A stretch of 64,000 bases of DNA, taken from positions 86,959 to 150,958 of the forward strand of contig JASJAW010000017.1 in assembly GCA_030066795.1 (NCBI GenBank). The letters are read 5' to 3'. Each line of letters begins with the position of its first letter. Positions within the stretch are counted from its first letter, which is position 1. A model generated the notes under the pieces. It had not been told where the DNA came from, made no database searches, and saw nothing but the letters and a program-made list of their open reading frames with translations. The position numbers and the translations under genes were made by a program. Below, piece by piece: positions 1 through 7,552 of this stretch. The stretch comes from Dinoroseobacter sp. (GTDB lineage Bacteria; Pseudomonadota; Alphaproteobacteria; Rhodobacterales; Rhodobacteraceae).

Positions 1-1
1 C

Positions 2-1150
2 CAGATCCTGCCGCATCCCTATATGCAAGGTCGGTCTTTAGCGCATGAAGTGCTTCACAGCTGGCTCGGCAATGCGGTGGCTGTCGATTACGCGGCGGGA
101 AACTGGGCAGAGGGGTTAACTGCCTATCTTGCCGACCACGCGCTGGCGGCGGAGACCGATGCCGACATAGCACTGCGCGGTGATTGGCTGACGGATCTTT
201 CGAACCTGCCGCCTGAGGGGGCGCACACTGTGCGTGACTTTCGAACCGCCGGTCATGGACAAGGTCAAGCGGTGGGGTACGGCAAAACTGCGCTGGTTTT
301 TCACATGTTGCGCGCGGAGCTCGGCGATGCGGCTTTCGACGCCGGGTTGAAGCGGTTCTGGCGGGACTGGCAATTTGAACAGGCCGCATGGGCCGATCTG
401 CAGGCTGCATTCGAAGCAGTCTCTGAGCGCGATCTTTCGCCGTTCTTTGCCCAGTGGCTAGACCGCAAGGATCTGCCTGCGCTTGAACTTGTTGAAACCG
501 AGTTGGAGGGAACCTCTGTTCGCGTGACACTCGCCCAGACACAGGCGGGAGCAGTATACGACATGTTGGTGCCAGTGCGTGTCGGCTTTGCGGACGGGTT
601 TGAGGACCGCCAGGTGCGCCTGGGCAGCCGCGAAGAAACGGCCACCTTCACATTTGAGAAAAAGCCCCTCTCAGTAGCCGTTGATCCCGCGTTTGATCTT
701 GCCCGCGCTTTATGGCCGGGCGAACGCGCAACAGTGATGGCCGAGGTTTTTGCTGCGCGCTCGGTTAATCTGGAAGTGGCGACCCCAGCCTACGAGGAAG
801 CGGCCGAGATCTGGAGGGCCCGCGCCCTACGGCAACCGAAGGGGTCTGATGAGGAGGGCCCGCGGATTGTAATCGGCACACGAGATGACGTTCTCGCAAC
901 GCGAGCGACAGCCTTCTCTACACCTTTGGACAGTCAGGTTGCGCAAAGCCAATCGGCGGCGTGGGTCGAGGTCGATGAAGACGGGCGCGACTGGTTGTTC
1001 TTGTCGGCACCTCGCCCGGACGTACTGGCGCAGGATTTCTCTCGTCTGCGCTACTATGCGAACAGATCTTATGTTGTCCCCAATGCGGGCACGACTGAAA
1101 CCGGGGTTTGGGACGTGCAGGACAGCCCCATGTCAGTGCGCTTCAACTAA
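2..1150 (+). CDS. M1-like zinc metallopeptidase, C-terminal part (5' end outside window)
   Basis: The frame is open at the left edge, so only the C-terminal part is here. An HEVLH zinc motif is encoded near nt 44-58, followed by NWAEGLTAYLADH, whose Glu fits the third zinc ligand of gluzincins (M1 family). The spacing from the second His to this Glu is 17 residues, one fewer than the usual 18 of M1. The rest looks like the helical and beta domains of a single-chain peptidase of Rhodobacterales type. Family membership is inferred from the motif; whether it is an aminopeptidase is not shown. Its stop overlaps the convergent TspO-like gene by 4 bases. Confidence 0.7.
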   Translation, partial: QILPHPYMQGRSLAHEVLHSWLGNAVAVDYAAGNWAEGLTAYLADHALAAETDADIALRGDWLTDLSNLPPEGAHTVRDFRTAGHGQGQAVGYGKTALVFHMLRAELGDAAFDAGLKRFWRDWQFEQAAWADLQAAFEAVSERDLSPFFAQWLDRKDLPALELVETELEGTSVRVTLAQTQAGAVYDMLVPVRVGFADGFEDRQVRLGSREETATFTFEKKPLSVAVDPAFDLARALWPGERATVMAEVFAARSVNLEVATPAYEEAAEIWRARALRQPKGSDEEGPRIVIGTRDDVLATRATAFSTPLDSQVAQSQSAAWVEVDEDGRDWLFLSAPRPDVLAQDFSRLRYYANRSYVVPNAGTTETGVWDVQDSPMSVRFN

Positions 1151-1851
1151 GTGGGTAACCGTCCTTTCGTGTAGCCTGTCACAAGGACGATTGTTGCGCC
1201 AAGGGCCGCAGCCGCAGCCAAAAATGGCGCGTCGCTGTAGCTTCCAGCCACCACGCCGATCAAAGCCCAAGCCACGGCAAGCGCATAGAAAAACGGGGCT
1301 TTGCGGCTCAGCACAAACAATGAAACACCCAGAGCAAGTAGGAGGCACACCCACGCCCATCCAAGACCATCGAGGCCAAGCCCGTAACCTGCGGCAACCG
1401 TAGCTGTCGCAACCGAAGAGGCCGCAGTCAGCCAGCCGGCATAGAGCGCAACCGGTGCGGCCAACCACCAGCGGTCCGTATCTGGTGTGCGGAGTGCGGC
1501 AAAAATCGCCGGGATCGCCATCGCCCAGATCAGAACAAACGCGCCAATGGCGTTCTGCGTTGCCACGGCCAGCCAGGGAACCCCGGCTGCGAGGCTGAGG
1601 CACAGGGGTTTTCGGACTTCATCCCAGGCAGGATCGGTCGCCCGCCGGAACTGGCCGAAGAGGGCCGACACAAGAAGCCACGTGTAGATCACACCCCAGA
1701 TCGCAAAGGCGTAACCTGCGGGCTGAAGCGGTGGATTTGTCTGCTGGATCGGTAACTGGTCGTCCCGGAACCCCGAAAACGGCTCAGTGAGCAACGGGGC
1801 GGCAAAAAAGGCTGCAGTCAGGATCAGCGTGAGTATCGCCCAAGGGTTCAT
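1147..1851 (-). CDS. TspO/MBR-related tryptophan-rich membrane protein
   Basis: 234 residues, almost entirely hydrophobic, with about seven predicted membrane segments and many Trp residues (for example [10 protein letters not shown] near residue 50 and [14 protein letters not shown] near 125). This pattern matches the tryptophan-rich sensory protein/TspO-like group, which elsewhere bind porphyrins or other hydrophobic ligands. It is longer than classical TspO (about 160 residues), so it is a distant relative rather than the true regulator. It is transcribed away from rpsO and meets the M1-like gene tail to tail. Confidence 0.65.
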   Translation of the reverse strand: MNPWAILTLILTAAFFAAPLLTEPFSGFRDDQLPIQQTNPPLQPAGYAFAIWGVIYTWLLVSALFGQFRRATDPAWDEVRKPLCLSLAAGVPWLAVATQNAIGAFVLIWAMAIPAIFAALRTPDTDRWWLAAPVALYAGWLTAASSVATATVAAGYGLGLDGLGWAWVCLLLALGVSLFVLSRKAPFFYALAVAWALIGVVAGSYSDAPFLAAAAALGATIVLVTGYTKGRLPT

Positions 1852-1981
1852 GTGGATTTTCCTTTTCTCCTCGCCCGAATCCCGCTATGTGCCCGCATCT
1901 GTTCGTAATGGACGGAACCTCCATAGGCCCTGCTGGACGACATCCCGGCTTGCGCCTCAACCCTTAACCAAGGAGACCCCG

Positions 1982-2251
1982 ATGTCGATTACTGCTGAAG
2001 AAAAAGCAAAGCTGATCAAAGAATACGGCACCAAAGACGGCGACACCGGCTCGCCCGAAGTTCAGGTCGCCATCCTTTCCAGCCGCATCGCCACCCTGAC
2101 CGAACACTTCAAGGAACACGCGAAGGACAATCACTCCCGTCGTGGTCTTCTGAAGCTGGTTGCGCAGCGTCGTAAGCTGCTTGACTACCTCAAGGGTAAG
2201 GATGAAGCGCGGTACACGAAGCTAATCGCGTCGCTCGGCCTGCGCCGCTGA
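1982..2251 (+). CDS. rpsO: 30S ribosomal protein S15
   Basis: 89 residues, the normal S15 length, with the family core [11 protein letters not shown] near residue 22 and [20 protein letters not shown] near 51. It binds 16S rRNA in the central domain of the small subunit. The start is fixed by AAGGAG at 1970-1975, six bases before ATG 1982; the frame is open further upstream but nothing there resembles S15. In most bacteria rpsO sits directly before pnp. Here the two are about 5.3 kb apart and an intrinsic terminator follows rpsO. Confidence 0.98.
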   Translation: MSITAEEKAKLIKEYGTKDGDTGSPEVQVAILSSRIATLTEHFKEHAKDNHSRRGLLKLVAQRRKLLDYLKGKDEARYTKLIASLGLRR

Positions 2252-2273
2252 TCTGCGCAGACCCTGAATGAGA

Positions 2274-2307
2274 AGCGCCCGGCCAAAGCGTCCGGGCGTT
2301 TGTATTT
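2274..2307 (+). terminator. Intrinsic terminator after rpsO
   Basis: Seven-base perfect stem CGCCCGG (2276-2282) / CCGGGCG (2292-2298) with a 9-base loop, followed by TTTGTATTT. It lies just past the rpsO stop, so rpsO is likely its own transcription unit. Confidence 0.85.
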
Positions 2308-2317
2308 CTGGGGGCCC

Positions 2318-2635
2318 TCAAACCGCAAATTTGTACGGGCGCAGGATCTCCACCGGCTCGATGTAGGTGATGCCGGAGTAGTTGCCGAAGTACTGGTCGG
2401 CAACTGACGTCATGATGGCTTCGGCCTTCTCGTGGTCGCTGACGATGACCTCTATCTTGACATTGCCCATCATACCCCCGACCCCGGGCCTGCGCGCGCT
2501 GCGCTTGCCCCGGCTGCCACGTCCGCCTGCGTCGACATGGGTCCAGCCAGTGGCGCCGCCGGCTTCGATCAGATCGGTGACGCCTTCGAGGATCACACGT
2601 TCCGTGATGATCACCAGTTTGGTTGCCTTATACAT
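2318..2635 (-). CDS. sbtB: PII-like signalling protein, SbtB-type partner of the bicarbonate transporter
   Basis: 105 residues with a PII-like ferredoxin fold pattern: beta start TKLVIITERV, a Gly/Arg/Ser-rich T-loop-like stretch at about 37-54, then VKIEVIVSDHEKAEAIM. SbtB proteins sense adenine nucleotides such as cAMP and AMP and bind the transporter SbtA. The redox CGPxGC motif at the C-terminus of cyanobacterial SbtB is absent; this protein ends in YKFAV. It lies 16 bases downstream of sbtA on the same strand, so the two are probably co-transcribed. Assignment rests on fold pattern and neighbour. Confidence 0.8.
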   Translation of the reverse strand: MYKATKLVIITERVILEGVTDLIEAGGATGWTHVDAGGRGSRGKRSARRPGVGGMMGNVKIEVIVSDHEKAEAIMTSVADQYFGNYSGITYIEPVEILRPYKFAV

Positions 2636-2651
2636 CAGTAACGCCCTTTTC

Positions 2652-3725
2652 TCAGAATCCGATCAGCGCATCGGCGAGCGCCATGAACAGCGGGATCGAC
2701 AGGATCGCCACGGGTGTTCCCAGCCCGGTCGATGTTCCCACATAGGCGGAGGGGTTCGCTTTCGGCAAAGCGCCCCGCAGGGTCGGCGGGCCGGAGATGT
2801 CCGAGCTTGAGGCCGCCATGACAGCCAGCAGGACCACGCCACCGGCGGAGAACCCTGTTATGTGATGGACGCCGAGCCCCACCAGGAAACCCAGAGCCCC
2901 GTGGACCAAAGGGGCGGCGAGGCCATAGAGGATGTAAGCATGGGCGACCTTGCGCAGCTCTGACAGGCGGGACCACGCCTCCATGCCCATGATAAGCATC
3001 AGTATCGACAACAGACCGCGGAACAGCGGTTCATAGAAGCTTTCGTAGACAGGATCAGGTCGGGCGAAGATGCCCAAGGCCAATCCCAGCAACAACGCCG
3101 AGATCGCCGGGCTACGCAGCGTGTCTACTAAAATGCCGCGCACCAGGTCCCAATGCTCAGACGGGTCTGGCACAGGCCCGGCGACAGTGCCGCCGAGCGT
3201 CATAGTTCCGTCGCCTGAAGGTGTCGGAGCCGTTGCGGTTTTCCGCTTGGCACTCAACCGTGCGAGAACGATTGCCGTCACCAGGGCAGCTATGTCCATG
3301 AATGGGTAAAGCGCCCCGATGAACCCTTCGTAAGCGATCCCTTCTCCGTCCAGCATCGCCATGCCCGCCGCAAGCGTGGAGGCGGAGACGGCCCCGAAAA
3401 GTCCAGCTGTGGCCATACCATCCATCGGGCTGACACCGCGCCACCGCGCGAGGGTTCGCATGCCGATAAGAACGATGACCACCCCGACGATCGCGGCGCC
3501 GATTGCCGGAATCACCAACTCGACAAAATCGGCCTCCCGCACCGAGATGCCCGCGCCTATCCCCACTTTCAGCAGCAAAAGGATAACGATGAACTTATAA
3601 ACCGGCTCCGGAACCTCGAACTTTGAGCCCATGGCCGCCAGCATCATGCCGCCGATCAAAAAGGCCAGCGTCGGCTTTTGAAACTGAGCCACCATCGTTG
3701 AAAGAATATCGAGTAGCAGGTCCAT
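2652..3725 (-). CDS. sbtA: SbtA-family sodium-dependent bicarbonate permease (DUF897)
   Basis: 357 residues with about ten hydrophobic segments in two halves around a polar loop near residues 170-200. KPTLAFLIGGMMLAAMGSKFEVPEPVYKF near the N-terminus and SSSDISGPPTLRGALPKANPS near the C-terminus are typical of the SbtA/DUF897 family, which takes up bicarbonate with sodium. The frame is open well upstream, but ATG 3725 is chosen because the family starts here and a longer form would run across the divergent LysR gene. A PII-like gene follows at once. In a heterotroph the bicarbonate may feed carboxylases; that is inference. Confidence 0.85.
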   Translation of the reverse strand: MDLLLDILSTMVAQFQKPTLAFLIGGMMLAAMGSKFEVPEPVYKFIVILLLLKVGIGAGISVREADFVELVIPAIGAAIVGVVIVLIGMRTLARWRGVSPMDGMATAGLFGAVSASTLAAGMAMLDGEGIAYEGFIGALYPFMDIAALVTAIVLARLSAKRKTATAPTPSGDGTMTLGGTVAGPVPDPSEHWDLVRGILVDTLRSPAISALLLGLALGIFARPDPVYESFYEPLFRGLLSILMLIMGMEAWSRLSELRKVAHAYILYGLAAPLVHGALGFLVGLGVHHITGFSAGGVVLLAVMAASSSDISGPPTLRGALPKANPSAYVGTSTGLGTPVAILSIPLFMALADALIGF

Positions 3726-3791
3726 CTCGCGCCTCTGTTGTGTTCTTCGGCGTGTACCTAGAGATGCGGGAACAGGAAGAAAAATATATCT

Positions 3792-3822
3792 TTCAGAATG
3801 AATTGTTCTATTTATCAGAACA
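3792..3822. promoter_or_regulatory. Two dyads in the sbtA/LysR divergent promoter, one over the LysR start codon
   Basis: TTCA-GAA-TGAA (3792-3802) and TGTTCT-N7-AGAACA (3804-3822) lie side by side in the short intergenic region. The second includes the A of the LysR ATG at 3822. Such dyads are the usual form of LysR-type binding sites, so this is the likely operator for both directions. No clear Shine-Dalgarno precedes ATG 3822. Confidence 0.6.
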
Positions 3823-4706
3823 TGGATCAGTTGAACTACAATCACCTCCGCTACTTCCACGCGGTCGCGCATGAAGGCAATCTGACCCGCGCTGCTGAGC
3901 GGTTGAACGTGTCCCAGTCGGCGTTGTCCTCGCAGATCCGTCTGCTCGAGGCACGGCTCGGCCATCCGCTTTTTGAGCGGGTCGGGCGGCGTTTGGAGCT
4001 GACCGAGGTTGGGCGGATTACGCTCGACCACGCCGATCGGATTTTTGAAACCGGACAAGAGTTGCTGGCCACGCTCACCCAGACCGGGCAGGCACTTCCG
4101 CCCCTGCGGATCGGTGCGCTTTCAACCCTGTCGCGCAACTTTCAACTGCGGTTCCTGAAACCGGCCCTCGTGCGTCGGGATCTGGATATCTCGCTGCGCT
4201 CCGGGGCTGAGCCACAGCTGTTGGAGGCGCTCAAATCGCTCGCGCTTGACGTCGTGCTGTCGAACGAGCCACCCAAGAGTGCTGTCGGCTCTGACTTTGT
4301 TGCGCAGAAGCTGGCTGAGCAGAAGGTTGGAATCCATGGACGCCCCGAGCGGATGAGGTACGCGTCTCTGGCGCAGCTTCTGTCGGCCGAAGGGGTTATT
4401 TTGCCAACCGAGCCTGCCATTCGGTCCGGTTTCTTTGGAGTGGCGGCTCAACTTGGGGTGACCCCGCGCATCGTTGCGGATGTAGACGACATGGCGATGG
4501 TGCGGCTTCTCACCCGAGAGGGGGCCGGGCTCGCTGTCGCCGCGGCGGTGGTCCTGACGGACGAGCTTGAGGCTGGACGCGTGGTAACCGCGCCGTTCGA
4601 TCTGGATATCTGGGAAAGCTTCTTCGCGATCACCACCCGTCGAACCTTTCCGCACCCGCTGCTTGCTGACTTGCTGGCAGAGGCCGCAAGAGCTGGCGAA
4701 GCGTGA
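3822..4706 (+). CDS. LysR-family transcriptional regulator (NhaR-like), probable regulator of sbtA
   Basis: 294 residues. The N-terminal winged helix reads LNYNHLRYFHAVAHEGNLTRAAERLNVSQSALSSQIRLLE in segments from residue 4 to about 43, typical of LysR proteins and close to the NhaR subgroup. The remainder fits the periplasmic-binding-like effector domain. It is divergent from sbtA across about 100 bases, the usual arrangement of a LysR regulator and its target. The effector is unknown; bicarbonate or a carbon metabolite is a guess from context. ATG 3822 is preferred over ATG 3798 because the family begins a few residues before NYNHLRYF. Confidence 0.85.
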   Translation: MDQLNYNHLRYFHAVAHEGNLTRAAERLNVSQSALSSQIRLLEARLGHPLFERVGRRLELTEVGRITLDHADRIFETGQELLATLTQTGQALPPLRIGALSTLSRNFQLRFLKPALVRRDLDISLRSGAEPQLLEALKSLALDVVLSNEPPKSAVGSDFVAQKLAEQKVGIHGRPERMRYASLAQLLSAEGVILPTEPAIRSGFFGVAAQLGVTPRIVADVDDMAMVRLLTREGAGLAVAAAVVLTDELEAGRVVTAPFDLDIWESFFAITTRRTFPHPLLADLLAEAARAGEA

Positions 4707-4957
4707 TCCCGGTTCTTGACGCGTTGGACTTGCAACGGGATGTGACCGCTGAGCGGAAAAAGCCGATCTGCGCTGTAAGTATGCCGAGCGCCTGCCAAGT
4801 GACCGATGTTACCACCGCATGTTGCACTTTGGCTCCAGATGAACGCCACCTCGCGTGTTGGCGCCTCAGACCTCTTGACCCAACAGCGGGTTGACCGCGT
4901 ACCAAGACGTATGAGCGCGGGACAAACCTGCGTCATGGCAAGCAGTCGAGTAGTTCA

Positions 4958-5572
4958 ATGGCAACGCCACCAACTATGGCCCTTAACAGGCCAGGCATCC
5001 GCTGCGCGTTCTATCGTTGGCGGAAGGTTTGGTTAAGTGCGGGCGTCCGCACTTCGAAAAGACCTGCCCTGGCGGTCCTGGTGGCGATGACACTGATCTC
5101 CCCGGCCTTCTCTTTCCCGAATACTCTGCTGGGCAAGCTTCAATGGATTGAAAGCCGAACAGGCTATACCGTGGACTACCGGAACATGCCCACAATCCGT
5201 TTCGTCAACAGACGCGTCATGGCGGCTTTACCGATAGCAAACAGAGCAGACATTGCAGGTTCCGTTTTCGGCGCATTCCGGCCACACGACAATACGATCC
5301 TGATTGACGACAGGCTGCTCGCGCCCCGCCATCAAGACTACGCTGCAACAGTTCTGTTACATGAGCTCGTGCACTTCGTTCAGCACCATAACGGCACACT
5401 GATGCGCAATTGCAGCATGGAATACGAGGCGTACACGCTTCAGCTACAGTTTGCGGACGAGCACGGTTTGGACACCACGTTTATCAACGTCGAGAATGGG
5501 CAAGCGTTCAAGCGTAATTGTGAAATGCAGCGACGGGTCCTGGCGGACACAATTCGAAAGCTTAGGGGATAA
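4958..5572 (+). CDS. Secreted protein with HExxH motif (DUF6647-like), function unknown
   Basis: 204 residues. A hydrophobic segment preceded by Lys/Arg (RPALAVLVAMTLISPAFS, about residues 35-52) looks like a signal peptide, so either the start is too far upstream or the n-region is long. The mature part has VLLHELVHFVQHH near residue 133, a zinc-peptidase-like HExxH, followed by a conserved-looking EYEAYTLQLQF, whose Glu could be a ligand. Conserved Cys residues at CSMEYEA and NCEMQ could pair. It resembles the small DUF6647 proteins of Rhodobacteraceae; this is recollection, not a search. No operon partner; 250 bases upstream hold nothing recognisable. Confidence 0.6.
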   Translation: MATPPTMALNRPGIRCAFYRWRKVWLSAGVRTSKRPALAVLVAMTLISPAFSFPNTLLGKLQWIESRTGYTVDYRNMPTIRFVNRRVMAALPIANRADIAGSVFGAFRPHDNTILIDDRLLAPRHQDYAATVLLHELVHFVQHHNGTLMRNCSMEYEAYTLQLQFADEHGLDTTFINVENGQAFKRNCEMQRRVLADTIRKLRG

Positions 5573-5669
5573 CCACCAACGCTCTCGCAGTTTGGGCAGC
5601 GGCCAATCCGTTCGCTCTATCGCAGGATGTGTCGGAACTCATAGGTTTTTTCGCCAGCGAGAACGACGC

Positions 5670-6518
5670 TCATTGCATCAATGCGTGCTCAAGCAAGTCT
5701 GCCAGAAGCTCCGCATCCTCATTTACCGCACCGGGCTGCGCATAGCTTGCAAATGCAATCGGCGAAATGGGTGGCAGTCCGGCTTCGTAGGGCACGACGT
5801 GAAGGGGTGTTTCTACGGTCGATTTCGGCATCACTGTGATGGCGAGACCTGCCTGTACAAATGCGCGTACGACAATCGGGTGAGGACTAAGATGCGCGAT
5901 TTTCCCCTGAAGCCCAGCAGCGTCCAAGGCTTCAAACGCGTAGCGCCGCAGGTCCCGGCCATCTGACAGAAATGCTAATGGAACGAACGGGTATTGGCTG
6001 AGATCAAAGCTCTGACTTCCTGCCCATACCAGCGACTGTGAGTGGACAAACCTACGCCCTGGCCGCTTGCCTTGGTCCATCATCACGGCCAGATCCAACT
6101 CGTCCGCATCGAGGCGGGCCAGCAGGGCATCGCTCCGGTCGCAATAGACATGGATCTGAATGTCGGGGCGTTGTGCGGCAAACTCCGATAGCGCGCCCGG
6201 CAGAACCGATAAGGCGAGGGTAACAGTCGTGCCAAGGCGCATGATTTTGCGTGAATGCGCTGTTTGGATTGCCTCTACGGCTTCCTCCGACAAAGCAAGA
6301 ATACGCCGGGCGTAGACCAGAAAGGCGTGACCCTCTGCTGTCAAAGCCATTGCACGCCCGCGTCCGCGTTCGAACAGTGTCCGGTCTAGTGTGCTTTCCA
6401 GCTTGGCGATGTGGCTGCTGATTGCGGACTGCACAGTATTCCGACGGGTAGCAGCGACGGAGAAGTTCAGCGTTTCTGCCGCCTCTACGAAACTGCGCAG
6501 CGCGTTATGATCGATCAT
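5670..6518 (-). CDS. LysR-family transcriptional regulator
   Basis: 282 residues. LRSFVEAAETLNFSVAATRRNTVQSAISSHIAKLE spans the helix-turn-helix at about residues 7-42; the C-terminal part is a standard LysR effector domain. It is divergent from a TauE/SafE exporter gene with 63 bases between, so it probably controls that exporter and itself. TauE/SafE proteins often export sulfite, sulfoacetate or related organosulfonate products, so the inducer may be a sulfonate; that is inference only. Confidence 0.85.
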   Translation of the reverse strand: MIDHNALRSFVEAAETLNFSVAATRRNTVQSAISSHIAKLESTLDRTLFERGRGRAMALTAEGHAFLVYARRILALSEEAVEAIQTAHSRKIMRLGTTVTLALSVLPGALSEFAAQRPDIQIHVYCDRSDALLARLDADELDLAVMMDQGKRPGRRFVHSQSLVWAGSQSFDLSQYPFVPLAFLSDGRDLRRYAFEALDAAGLQGKIAHLSPHPIVVRAFVQAGLAITVMPKSTVETPLHVVPYEAGLPPISPIAFASYAQPGAVNEDAELLADLLEHALMQ

Positions 6519-6539
6519 AAATCTGATTTAAAGATTTAT
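6517..6539. promoter_or_regulatory. Perfect LysR-type palindrome over the LysR start codon
   Basis: ATAAATCT (6517-6524), 7-base spacer, AGATTTAT (6532-6539): perfect 8-base arms. The left arm overlaps the LysR ATG (6516-6518, minus strand). Placement between a LysR gene and its divergent neighbour, and the arm length, point to an autoregulatory operator. Confidence 0.65.
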
Positions 6540-6581
6540 AGTGTCAAAAGAAAGTGTTTTACCGATAAATGACAAGAAGCT

Positions 6582-7373
6582 ATGCGGGCGGGGATCTCAA
6601 TCGACGGACCCGCAATGGATCTCAACTCTGCCTTTTTCGCTGTCACGATCTTCGCCGTCCTGCTGACAGGGGTCTCAAAGAGTGGGTTTGGCGGGGGACT
6701 GGGCGTGATGTCGGTCCCCTTGATGAGCCTGTTTGTTCCGCCACCCTTCGCCGCAGCTGTCCTGATGCCCATCCTGCTGGTGATGGATATTCTGGTGGTC
6801 TACCGTTACCGAAAAAATTGGAGCCGTCCGGTTCTGCTGTCCCTTCTTCCCGGAGCTTCCATCGGCCTGACTCTCGGCGCGACCTTCTTTCACGCGATGG
6901 ATGCAGACACGGTGCGTCTTGCCATCGGATGTCTTGCCCTCGTTTTTGTTGCACAGTTCCTGCTTGGGCAGCGTCGCTCTGGAACCACGCACCGGCCTTG
7001 GCGGGGCACCAGCACGATCCTCGGCGCGATTTCCGGGCTCGCGAGTTACATTGCTCACGCGGGTGGCCCACCAGTGAAGGGCTATCTGCTGAGCCAGAAC
7101 CTCGACAAAACAAATTTCGTCGGCACCAATACGATGTTCTTCTTCGCGCTCAACGCCACGAAAACGGTCGCCTACGGCGCTTTCGGCTCGATGACGGTGG
7201 AAAGCCTACAGATAAGCCTGCTGGTTGCGCCAGCGTTGTTCATAGGGATTTTCGTTGGCATGCGCTTGCACGACCTGGTGGATCAGCAGGTCTTCATTCG
7301 CATCGTCTATGGCTTTCTGGCGCTGACCGGGGCCAAGTTGTTGAGCGACAGCGTGCCGGCATTGCTCGGCTGA
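6582..7373 (+). CDS. TauE/SafE-family sulfite/organosulfonate exporter
   Basis: 263 residues with about eight hydrophobic segments and the family hallmark near the N-terminus, TGVSKSGFGGGLG (about residues 30-42), with the matching second-half motif IAHAGGPPVKGYLL near 148. TauE/SafE proteins are inner-membrane exporters, often for sulfite or sulfoacetate. ATG 6582 follows AAGAAG at short distance; the internal ATG at 6615 starts closer to the first membrane segment but has no ribosome site. Divergent from the LysR gene that probably regulates it. Substrate is not shown by the sequence. Confidence 0.8.
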   Translation: MRAGISIDGPAMDLNSAFFAVTIFAVLLTGVSKSGFGGGLGVMSVPLMSLFVPPPFAAAVLMPILLVMDILVVYRYRKNWSRPVLLSLLPGASIGLTLGATFFHAMDADTVRLAIGCLALVFVAQFLLGQRRSGTTHRPWRGTSTILGAISGLASYIAHAGGPPVKGYLLSQNLDKTNFVGTNTMFFFALNATKTVAYGAFGSMTVESLQISLLVAPALFIGIFVGMRLHDLVDQQVFIRIVYGFLALTGAKLLSDSVPALLG

Positions 7374-7444
7374 TCAAAGCCTACCAATCACCGCGCTTTT
7401 CATCGGGCTCAAACTCATGTATCTGCCGCGCATCTGAGACGTGA

Positions 7445-7540
7445 CGCTCGGACCCCGGCGTGACACGAAGGATAGGGGTCGGCGGCAATGGGGCCGCCAT
7501 TTTAACGGGAGACCCGGGACCGCCTGGGTGTGCTCCCCGA
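7445..7540 (+). promoter_or_regulatory. pnp leader with three successive hairpins
   Basis: Three inverted repeats in a row: GACCCC (7451-7456)/GGGGTC (7475-7480); GGCGGC (7481-7486)/GCCGCC (7493-7498) followed by ATTTTAA; and an imperfect CGGGAG...CTCCCCG stem at 7506-7539 just before the ribosome site. In enterobacteria pnp mRNA is cut by RNase III in a leader stem-loop and then repressed by PNPase; these hairpins could serve the same purpose. Pairing was judged by eye. Confidence 0.55.
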
Positions 7541-7552
7541 CAGGAAATGACA

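Noticed and set aside
1787-1981. N-terminal extension of rpsO by 65 codons
   Set aside because: The extension crosses the TspO-like promoter, is not homologous to S15, and AAGGAG sits before ATG 1982.
4707-4957. Small open frames between LysR and the HExxH gene
   Set aside because: No ribosome sites, unnatural composition and frames that run through each other; looks like plain intergenic DNA.
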